Shown: one piece after another, positions 1 through 7,200 of the stretch | Numbering within the stretch: position 1 is the stretch's first letter | Layout: every line of letters starts with the position of its first letter | Assembly (NCBI GenBank): GCA_964598225.1 | Contig: CAZRBG010000076.1 | Location: forward strand, 1 to 22,291 | Reading direction: 5' to 3' | Source: SG8-4 sp964598225 | GTDB lineage: Bacteria; Planctomycetota; Phycisphaerae; Sedimentisphaerales; Anaerobacaceae | DNA length: 22,291 nucleotides | Notes under the pieces: model-generated | Databases searched by the model: none | Seen by the model: the letters and a program-made list of their open reading frames with translations, nothing else | Told to the model about the DNA's origin: nothing | Position numbers and translations under genes: made by a program

Positions 1-7
1 ACGAGTG

Positions 8-24
8 GCTCAGTCTAACTGAGC
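8..24. terminator. Short perfect hairpin after the 53-aa gene
   Basis: Perfect inverted repeat with arms GCTCAGT and ACTGAGC and a three-base loop. It begins 10 bases beyond the stop codon of the minus-strand gene at 34-195, where a terminator would lie. There is no T run on either side, so an intrinsic terminator is not proven. Confidence 0.35.
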
Positions 25-33
25 ACAGATGGG

Positions 34-195
34 TCAGTTCTGGTGAACGCTATAGTCATGATTCATAATGTCAGCGAAATACTCCTCTGCTTTGATGCTA
101 CTGGATGTTCCATCAGGCCGAACACGAACAAAACAACTGCTCACAGGATCTGGCCGTGTCCAATTCTCAAGAGTAATCTGCTTGTAATTATTCAT
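34..195 (-). CDS. Hypothetical 53-aa protein
   Basis: Unrecognised small protein, 53 residues, beginning MNNYKQITLENW and ending NHDYSVHQN. Support is contextual. An AGGTGG ribosome binding site sits six bases before the ATG at 195. A plausible sigma-70-type promoter lies at 223-250 on the same strand, and a perfect hairpin follows the stop codon. The composition is soluble and protein-like (Trp12, a VRVRPDG stretch, an acidic KAEEYF helix), with no signal peptide or membrane segment. The product is too short for family assignment by eye. The alternative is a chance open frame, but the stacked signals make a real gene more likely than not. Confidence 0.5.
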   Translation of the reverse strand: MNNYKQITLENWTRPDPVSSCFVRVRPDGTSSSIKAEEYFADIMNHDYSVHQN

Positions 196-222
196 AGCTG
201 TACCACCTATAGGAAATTGCCG

Positions 223-250
223 AACATAATATTATATGGTTTATCGTCAA
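223..250 (-). promoter_or_regulatory. Putative sigma-70-type promoter for the 53-aa gene
   Basis: Read on the minus strand, TTGACG (245-250) is followed after 16 bases by TATGTT (223-228), a fair match to -35 and -10 boxes. Transcription would start about 20 bases before the start codon at 195. Prediction by eye only; the region is AT-rich, so chance matches are possible. Confidence 0.3.
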
Positions 251-438
251 TTCCTGATTGTATTATTCCAGGGTTAGTTATCAGGAAACTCGTTTTTCTT
301 TTGAGGCATCTTTTTCCCTGCTTTTTACTATATACATCCATTGGCCGGTAATGGCAAGTCTATTTTAATTCTCAAACTGACTGGTTTTGTGACGGATATA
401 AAAGTAAATCATTTAATGTCAATCTTGTAACGCATTTT

Positions 439-464
439 GTCATCTCTGCCTTCGCGGGAATGAC
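439..464. repeat. Imperfect palindrome of the dispersed GTCATTCCCGCGAAGG type
   Basis: The outer arms GTCAT and ATGAC flank a GCCTTCGCGGG core. On the minus strand this reads GTCATTCCCGCGAAGGC, a form common as short dispersed intergenic palindromes in many bacteria. Only one copy is seen in this window, so its repeat status rests on general knowledge. Confidence 0.4.
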
Positions 465-660
465 AGGGTGGGTCTGCGTTTTGTGTAAAAGATATAGTTT
501 GTGGAGGGCTTTAAATTTCTACCAAAACAACATATTTGTATTTCTAACAAGGAATATCGACGATATTGTAGAAGCCTGAAAAATCACACCTAAACGCTAA
601 TTCGGCATAAGTATCGTATTTACAAATGTTTATAAAATTATGGTCCTGCACATAACCTAC

Positions 661-676
661 TGGCACGCTGATTGCA
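661..676 (+). promoter_or_regulatory. Sigma-54 (RpoN) promoter of amt-glnK-glnA
   Basis: TGGCAC, five bases, then TTGCA: a near-perfect match to the -24/-12 consensus with invariant GG and GC dinucleotides at the correct spacing. Transcription would begin near 687, about 48 bases before the GTG start of amt. Sigma-54 promoters are the classic control of nitrogen assimilation genes and need an NtrC-type activator, which is not encoded in the window. The position rules out translation from the TTG at 672, which lies inside the -12 box. Confidence 0.85.
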
Positions 677-734
677 AATAGTTAGGTTGGCGTTAAGTGA
701 TAAAGTTGTACTCGGTCTAAAAAGGAACATTGAA

Positions 735-2099
735 GTGATAGTTAGAACAAAGGGTAAGACGATTGACTTCTGGAAGAAGTGCGCGGCTGCAATCATTCTG
801 TTGGCGGCGTTGAACAGTAGCGCGTTCGCGGGCGATGGAGAATTGACTCTCGAACAGGTCAAGCAGAGTCTGGATACGGTCTGGGTGTTGCTGGGTGCGT
901 TTCTGGTTTTCTTTATGCAGGCGGGGTTCGGGATGGTGGAGGCGGGATTCATCAGGGCCAAGAACACCTGCAACATCCTGACGAAGAACTTCCTGGATTT
1001 CTGCATGGCTTCGCTGGGCTTTTTCCTGATCGGCTACGGCTTAATGTTCGGCGACGGCAACGGATTTATGGGTCTAAAGGGCTGGTGCCTATTCGGGCTG
1101 GAAGAGACGGCAAACGGATTGCCCCTGTATGCGTTCTGGCTTTTTCAGGCCGCATTCTGCGGAGCCGCGGCGACAATCGTTGCAGGCGGGATGGCCGAGC
1201 GTATGAAATTCGAGGCGTATTTGATTTACTCGTTTCTCATTTCGGCTATCGTATACCCAATCGTCGGCCACTGGATATGGGGCGGCGGATGGCTTGCGAG
1301 CATGGGATTTGCCGATTTCGCCGGCTCGACCGTGGTTCACACAGTCGGCGGCATTGCGGCACTCGTTGGAACCAAAATGCTAAAGCCCAGAGAAGGCAAG
1401 TACGGCCCGGACGGTAATCCCAAAGTATTGGCCGGCCACAGCATTCCGCTGGCTTCGCTGGGCGTGTTCATCTTGTGGTTCGGCTGGTTCGGATTCAACG
1501 CCGGCTCGACGCTCGGCGTCAAGGGAGGTGCAGGAATAGCTCGTGTTGCGATTAACACAAACCTTGCCGCGGCGTTAGGGGGGATCGGCGCGATGGTGAC
1601 CGTCTGGAAGCGTTACGGCAAGCCCGATTTGTCAATGGCTATGAACGGCGCTCTGGCGGGTCTGGTCGCCATAACGGCTCCCTGTGCGTTCGTCGATCCC
1701 TGGGCCGCTCTGGTAATCGGCGCATCGGCGGGGTATATCGTAGTTCGCGGCGTTGAAATACTCGACAGCCTCAAGATCGACGATCCGGTCGGTGCGGTTC
1801 CCGTGCACGGGGCCTGCGGTATCTGGGGCACGGTTTGCGTCGGAATCTTCGGCAAGGAAGCTCTGGGCCTTGCACATAACGGCTTTGTTTACAGTGCGAA
1901 CCCGATGCAACTGGGAATCCAGATGGTCGGCAGTGTTGCAACAATTGTGTTCGTGGTCGCCGGTATGTGGGGCATATTCAAGCTGATCGACGTCACCATC
2001 GGCCTTCGCGTCAGCAGAGAAGAAGAACTGCGAGGCCTTGACATCGGCGAGCACGGCATGGAAGCTTACGGCGGATTCCAGATATTCAGCACCAGTTGA
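735..2099 (+). CDS. amt: Ammonium transporter Amt
   Basis: Inner-membrane ammonium channel of the Amt/Mep/Rh family, 454 aa from the chosen GTG. The pore twin histidines are recognisable: His202 in TVVHTVGG and His358 in PVHGACGIWG. The C-terminal tail (GLDIGEHGMEAY) is the cytoplasmic segment that couples the trimer to PII. The N-terminus has a basic stretch, a hydrophobic core and an Ala-Phe-Ala site near residue 33, a cleavable signal peptide as in other Amt proteins. The GTG was chosen because AAAGGA lies nine bases upstream and the upstream in-frame TTG at 672 falls inside the sigma-54 promoter. It is followed 37 bases later by glnK, the usual partner, which can block the pore when nitrogen is plentiful. 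Confidence 0.95.
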   Translation: MIVRTKGKTIDFWKKCAAAIILLAALNSSAFAGDGELTLEQVKQSLDTVWVLLGAFLVFFMQAGFGMVEAGFIRAKNTCNILTKNFLDFCMASLGFFLIGYGLMFGDGNGFMGLKGWCLFGLEETANGLPLYAFWLFQAAFCGAAATIVAGGMAERMKFEAYLIYSFLISAIVYPIVGHWIWGGGWLASMGFADFAGSTVVHTVGGIAALVGTKMLKPREGKYGPDGNPKVLAGHSIPLASLGVFILWFGWFGFNAGSTLGVKGGAGIARVAINTNLAAALGGIGAMVTVWKRYGKPDLSMAMNGALAGLVAITAPCAFVDPWAALVIGASAGYIVVRGVEILDSLKIDDPVGAVPVHGACGIWGTVCVGIFGKEALGLAHNGFVYSANPMQLGIQMVGSVATIVFVVAGMWGIFKLIDVTIGLRVSREEELRGLDIGEHGMEAYGGFQIFSTS

Positions 2100-2136
2100 G
2101 GCAATACTCAAGTAAACAGCTAACAAAGGTGATTCG

Positions 2137-2478
2137 ATGAAACTTGTAATCGCATATATTCAGCCACATAAACTCAAAGACGTCAAGAAGGCCCTTTACG
2201 ACGCCAAAGTATTCAAGATGTCGGTGACCAACGCACTCGGCTGCGGCGAGCAGCAGGGATATCAGGAAAGTTATCGAGGCATAAAGTTCGAAGTCAACCT
2301 GCTCAAGAAAGTCAGGATCGAGATCGCCGTCAATGATGACTTCCTGGATGAGACCATAAACGCAATAGTCAAGGGAGCCAGAACCGAGCAGATCGGCGAC
2401 GGCAAGATATTCGTCCTCGACCTGCCTCAGTGCATAAGGATAAGAACCGGTGAAGAAGGTAACAAAGCTATAGGATAA
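2137..2478 (+). CDS. glnK: PII nitrogen regulatory protein (GlnK type)
   Basis: PII signal protein, 113 aa, the normal family length. It is a cytoplasmic trimer that senses ATP/ADP and 2-oxoglutarate and regulates Amt and other nitrogen targets. Visible landmarks are Gln39, the T-loop (about 37-55), Lys58, the IGDGKIFV motif (86-93, with Lys90) and the RIRTGEEG end with its nucleotide-contacting arginines. Position 51, Tyr in uridylylated or adenylylated PII proteins, is Phe here (YRGIKFEV, 46-53), and residue 49 is Ile rather than the Ser phosphorylated in cyanobacteria. Modification at those sites is therefore impossible, and control would be by ligands alone. AAAGGTG lies six bases before the ATG. 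Position next to amt supports the GlnK rather than GlnB label. Confidence 0.93.
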   Translation: MKLVIAYIQPHKLKDVKKALYDAKVFKMSVTNALGCGEQQGYQESYRGIKFEVNLLKKVRIEIAVNDDFLDETINAIVKGARTEQIGDGKIFVLDLPQCIRIRTGEEGNKAIG

Positions 2479-2523
2479 TACAAAACCCAAATGCCAACGC
2501 AAAATTTTGAAAGGAAATGAAAG

Positions 2524-3936
2524 ATGACACCGAAAGAGTTTTTCGAATTCGCAAAGAAGAACAACGCGAAGATGATTGATCTTAAATTCACGGACCTGCT
2601 GGGAACCTGGCAGCACTGTTCGTACCCGACGGATACATGGGACGAGAAAACATTCGAGGACGGCGTCGGATTCGACGGCTCGTCGATTAGAGGCTGGCAG
2701 GGAATCCACATGTCCGACATGTTAGCCATACCGGATCCGTCCACCTTCGTGATCGATCCGTTCTTTGCCGAGCCGACGGTCAGTGTATTGGCCAACGTTG
2801 TTGATCCGGTGACGAAGGAAGATTATTCCCGCGACCCGCGCCACGTCGCAAGCAAAGGCATCGAATACCTGAAGGAAACAACAATAGCCGACAGGTGCTT
2901 TATCGGCCCGGAGCCGGAGTTTTTTATCTTCGATGAGGTGCGATATCAGCAGAATCAGTATACCGGAATGTACCAGATAGATTCCGTCGAGGGAGCCTGG
3001 AACACGGCACGCTTCGAAGAGCCTAACCTCGGCTACAAGCCCAGCTTCAAGGGTGGTTACTTCCCGGTAAGCCCGACAGACACGTACCATGACCTGCGAG
3101 GAACAATGGTAGCGGAAATGCAAAAAGTGGGCATTGTTGTCGAGGCTCATCACCACGAGGTCGCCACGGCCGGGCAGGCCGAGATCGATATGCAGTACGC
3201 CGATCTGCTCAAGATGTCCGACCAGTTTATGTGGTACAAATACATCATCAAGAACGTGGCAAAACGACACGGCAAGACGGTGACATTCATGCCCAAACCG
3301 GTGTTCGAGGATAACGGCAGCGGAATGCATACGCACCTGTCGCTGTGGAAGGACGGCGACACTTTGATGGCGGGCGACAAATACGCCGGCCTGAGCGAGC
3401 TGGCTCTTCACGCCATCGGCGGCATACTCAAACACACGCCGGCGATACTTGCTTTCGCGGCGCCGACGACAAATTCTTATCGCCGCCTGGTTCCCGGCTT
3501 CGAGGCGCCGGTCAATCTCGTCATGAGCGCCCGCAATCGTTCGGCCGGTATCCGTATCCCGATGTATTCGGACAACCCGAAGGCCAAGCGGCTGGAGTTC
3601 CGGTGTCCCGACCCGACGTGCAACGGCTACCTCGCGTGGTCGGCTATGCTCATGGCCGCCATAGACGGCATACAGAACAAGATCGATCCGGGCGAACCGC
3701 TGGACAGGGACATTTACGACATGACGCCGGAGGAACTCGGAAGGTACAACAAGACTCCGGGGTCGCTGGCCGAGGCTATCGACGCACTCGAGGCAGACCA
3801 TGACTTCCTGACCGCCGGCAACGTATTTACCGACGATCTGGTGGACATGTGGATTACCTGGAAACGTGAAGAGGAGCTCGATCCTCTGGCATTGCGGCCG
3901 CACCCATACGAGTTCCATCTTTACTACGACAGTTGA
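2524..3936 (+). CDS. glnA: Glutamine synthetase type I
   Basis: Cytoplasmic dodecameric enzyme that makes glutamine from glutamate, ammonia and ATP. At 470 aa it matches the GSI length. Landmarks in order: the D51GSSIRGW loop that binds ammonium, the metal-binding GPEPEFF with Glu130 and Glu132, the HHHEVATAGQ stretch, the NGSGMHTH ATP and glutamate region, and the NRSAGIRIP arginine segment. Tyr398 in DIYDMTPEE matches the adenylylation site of beta-type GSI, so control by an adenylyltransferase is possible, although no glnE is in the window. AAAGGA precedes the ATG by eight bases. The gene follows glnK by 45 bases and is probably co-transcribed from the sigma-54 promoter at 661. Confidence 0.96.
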   Translation: MTPKEFFEFAKKNNAKMIDLKFTDLLGTWQHCSYPTDTWDEKTFEDGVGFDGSSIRGWQGIHMSDMLAIPDPSTFVIDPFFAEPTVSVLANVVDPVTKEDYSRDPRHVASKGIEYLKETTIADRCFIGPEPEFFIFDEVRYQQNQYTGMYQIDSVEGAWNTARFEEPNLGYKPSFKGGYFPVSPTDTYHDLRGTMVAEMQKVGIVVEAHHHEVATAGQAEIDMQYADLLKMSDQFMWYKYIIKNVAKRHGKTVTFMPKPVFEDNGSGMHTHLSLWKDGDTLMAGDKYAGLSELALHAIGGILKHTPAILAFAAPTTNSYRRLVPGFEAPVNLVMSARNRSAGIRIPMYSDNPKAKRLEFRCPDPTCNGYLAWSAMLMAAIDGIQNKIDPGEPLDRDIYDMTPEELGRYNKTPGSLAEAIDALEADHDFLTAGNVFTDDLVDMWITWKREEELDPLALRPHPYEFHLYYDS

Positions 3937-3999
3937 TACTCGTATTCAGTCTTTCGGATGTCGTATGTCTGCCGGCGTCCGATGAAATATAGTGATGCT

Positions 4000-4012
4000 C
4001 CCCTGAAAGGGG
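4000..4012 (+). other. Small hairpin upstream of the nested structure
   Basis: CCCCT, a GAA loop and AGGGG form a perfect five-pair hairpin, 15 bases before the larger stem-loop. It may be part of the same RNA fold. No function can be assigned. Confidence 0.4.
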
Positions 4013-4027
4013 TTGGCATTGGGTTGT

Positions 4028-4097
4028 GGGTAAGGCTTTCCCGCGGCTTCTCTGGCCGGAAACGGACAGACAAGTGGGATAAGCCTTGCCCCTTTTC
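4028..4097 (+). terminator. Nested hairpin with GAAA tetraloop: glnA terminator or gltB leader
   Basis: The outer stem pairs GGGTAAGGCTT (4028-4038) with AAGCCTTGCCC (4081-4091), 11 pairs with one T-G wobble. A three-pair CCC/GGG stem follows inward after a small internal loop. The inner hairpin at 4051-4070 pairs TCTG-G-CCG with CGG-A-CAGA around a GAAA tetraloop, leaving one G-A mismatch. A T-rich run (TTTTCTTT) follows the outer stem, as in an intrinsic terminator. The long interior and tetraloop are more elaborate than a plain terminator needs, so a cis-acting RNA element for gltBD is an alternative. No known riboswitch class was recognised. Confidence 0.55.
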
Positions 4098-4228
4098 TTT
4101 ACATATCAGCAAGCTGCCACCCGTCGTACAATAAGCTGAATTTATGCTCACTATAAGAAAAATCCCAACACCAATCGCCATTTTCATCCGTATAAAGGAC
4201 TGTACTACTCCGATAGGCCATGATATAC

Positions 4229-4241
4229 ATAAGTAACTTAT
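4229..4241. promoter_or_regulatory. 13-base palindrome before gltB
   Basis: Perfect dyad ATAAGT-A-ACTTAT ending 24 bases before the gltB start codon, where an operator could act. It is AT-rich and could be chance. Confidence 0.2.
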
Positions 4242-4265
4242 TTGGCGTAATTTAAAAGGTTTTAA

Positions 4266-7200
4266 ATGGCTAAGAAGCTCAAAGATATGGGATTGTATGA
4301 AGTCCGGCGCGAGCACGACTCCTGCGGCATCGGGGCCGTAGTGAATATCTCAGGCCGAAAGGACCACTCGATCCTCGAATATGGGAATCAGATACTACTG
4401 AATCTGCACCATCGCGGGGCTACCGGCGCCGACGAGACCACCGGCGACGGCGCGGGAATTCTGTTCCAGATTCCGCACGAGTTCTTTTCCGCCGATTGCC
4501 AAAAAGTCGGCTTCACGCTGCCCGAGCCTTCACGATACGGCGTAGGGATGGTTTTTGGTTCGAAGGATGCGGATATTCGCGAGCAATGTGATCACATTCT
4601 GGAATCCGCGATAAACCATTACGGCATGAAAGTCCTTGGCTGGCGGGATGTGCCCTGTTCGCCGGAGTGCCTGGGCCGGATCGCACTTGAAGCCGAGCCT
4701 TCGATCAAACAGGTTTTTGTCGATGGCGGTGGCTTGGAAGGGGAACACCTGGAGCGGCATTTGTATATGGCCCGCAGGCGGGCAGGTCGAAGAATAAGCG
4801 CCAAGCTGGGAGAACGAGCGGATGATTTCTACATACCATCGCTTTCGAGCAGAACTATCTGCTACAAGGGAATGTTCATGGCCTGGCAATTGTTCACCTA
4901 TTACCCGGATCTGACCGATGAGCGCGTCATGTCGGCGCTCGCCGTCGTTCATCAGCGTTACAGCACCAATACGTTCCCCAGTTGGAGGCTCGCGCAGCCG
5001 TTTCGCTGCATGGCACACAACGGCGAGATAAACACTCTCAGCGGCAATCAGGCCGGCATGAGAGCGCGCGAGACAAAAATGTCGTCCGAGCTGTTCGGTG
5101 ACGACATCAGCGATCTGCTGCCCATATCCTCGCCGGAAGCGAGCGATTCGGCATGTTTCGACAACACGCTCGAGCTTTTGGTACGCGCAGGCAGAAACAT
5201 GCCGCACGCCATGATGATGATGATACCGGAGGCCTTCGGGTCAAAGTATCACATAAGCACGGCAAAGCGGGCGTTTTACGAATACCACGCCTCTATGATG
5301 GAGCCCTGGGACGGGCCGGCGGCGATGGTATTCACCGACGGACGTTTCATAGGCGGAACCCTGGATCGCAACGGCCTGCGCCCGTGCCGCTATCTGGTCA
5401 CAACCGATGGTCTTGCTATTCTCGCCAGCGAGGCCGGCGTGGTGGAGTTTCCGCCGGAGAAAGTGCGCAGGAAGGGGCGCTTGCGCCCGGGACGCATGTT
5501 CCTGGTCGATACCGTCGAGGGACGGCAGATTTCCGACAATGAAATAAAGAGCAAGGTCGCTCGTCGAAAGCCCTATCGCAGATGGCTCGAAGAAAACAGA
5601 ATCGAGCTTCGCGGCCTGTTCGACGCTCCCAGGCTCGTGCCCACCGACGCCGAGACAATCGCTCAAAGAATGCGGGCGTTCGGCTACACGAGCGAGGAGC
5701 TACGTACGGTCCTGACGCCGATGGCCGTCGACGGACAGGAAGCGGTCGGATCGATGGGAAACGACACTCCGCTGGCGGTGTTGTCCGACAGGCCCAAGCT
5801 TTTGTTCAACTATTTCAAGCAGCTTTTCGCGCAGGTGACCAATCCGCCCATTGACCCGCTTCGCGAGGGGCTTGTCATGAGTCTGATGATGTTCACGGGC
5901 AGAAGGCCGAATATTCTTCAGGAGACTCCGGAACATTGTCGGCAGCTAAAGTTGCCGCACCCCATACTGACCAATGAAGATGTCGAGAGGCTGCGAACCG
6001 TACGCCGGGACGACTTCAAGGTCGCTACCGTTCAGGCGATTTTTGAGCCTGATGCGGCCAATCCCGAAGAAAGCCTTCGTCGCGGTCTGGATTCGCTAAC
6101 CAGCGCCGCCGAGAGGGAGGTTATAGACGGCGCCTGTCTGCTCATTATCGGCGACCGAGGCAGTTCCGAGTCAAAGGCGCCTATTCCGTCGCTGCTTGCC
6201 ACAGCCGCCGTCCACCGCCATCTGCTGAACAAGGGACTGCACGATGAAGCAGGGCTTATTGTCGAGAGCGGCGAGCCGAGAGAGGTCATGCACTTCTGTC
6301 TGCTCTGCGGCTACGGCGCCAATGCGATTAATCCGTATCTGGCGTTCGAGTCACTCGATGAACTTCAGCGCCAGGATGAGCTTCCCGAAAAGATGGAACA
6401 CATCCAGATAGCGGATAACTATATTGCCGCGATCAAGAAAGGCATCCTCAAGACGATGAGCAAAATGGGCATCTCCACGCTTCGCAGCTATCACGGCGCT
6501 CAGTTGTTCGAGGCAATCGGGCTTAATAAAGCTTTCGTCGAGGAATTCTTCACCGACACCAGCTCGCGTATCGGCGGTATCGGACTCGAAGAAATTGCCA
6601 AAGAGGCAATAGCCCGGCATGACTCGGCGTACTCGGAGCGCCCGAACGGAATGCTCGATCTCGAGTTCGGCGGCGAATATCACTTCCGGCAAACGGGAGA
6701 GAATCACCTGTGGAACCCGATCACCGTTTCAAAACTTCAGCACGCCGTTATCAAAAACGATCCTTCGACATACGCCGAGTACGCCGAAGCGGTCAACAAC
6801 CAATCAAGAGAACTCTGCACGTTGCGCGGGCTGTTCGACTTCACAAACTGCAACAGAATCGCTATAGAAGAGGTAGAGCCGGCCTCGGAGATTGTCAAGC
6901 GGTTCTGCACCGGCGCTATGAGCCACGGCTCCATAAGCAAAGAAGCTCACGAGTGCATGGCCATCGCGATGAACCGCCTGGGCGGCATGAGCAATACCGG
7001 CGAGGGCGGTGAGGATGCGTCACGTTATATACTCGGCCCTAACGGCGATTCGAAAAACTCCGCCATTAAACAAGTAGCCAGCGCGAGATTCGGCGTTACC
7101 ATCGACTATCTCGCTCACGCGAAAGAGATTCAGATCAAAATGGCCCAGGGGGCAAAGCCGGGCGAGGGCGGACAACTACCCGGACATAAAGTGACCGAAG

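Larger units (their letters stand above)
196..660. other. Intergenic region between the 53-aa gene and amt
   Basis: No coding region can be supported here. It holds the putative leftward promoter at 223-250, a dispersed-type palindrome at 439-464, and AT-rich sequence leading to the sigma-54 promoter at 661. No clear NtrC-type enhancer (TGCAC..GTGCA dyad) was seen, although one would be expected within about 200 bases upstream of that promoter. Confidence 0.5.
3937..4265. other. Intergenic region between glnA and gltB
   Basis: No gene is supported. From left to right: a CCCCT-GAA-AGGGG hairpin (4000-4012), the large nested hairpin (4028-4091), AT-rich sequence with several possible -10 boxes (for example TATAAG and TATAAA), a 13-base palindrome (4229-4241), and an AAAAGG ribosome binding site six bases before the gltB ATG. 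The gap suggests gltBD is a separate or attenuated transcription unit. Confidence 0.6.

Noticed and set aside
43..351. 102-codon plus-strand frame at the left end
   Set aside because: No ribosome binding site or motif; it overlaps the better supported minus-strand gene at 34-195.
2722..3918. Long open frame (398 codons) on the minus strand opposite glnA
   Set aside because: It is fully antisense to a confidently identified glutamine synthetase, has no recognisable motif, and reflects codon bias of the real gene.
4012..4030. TTGGCATTGGGTTGTG as a sigma-54 promoter for gltB
   Set aside because: The spacing between the GG and the second element is off by one and the -12 GC is missing.
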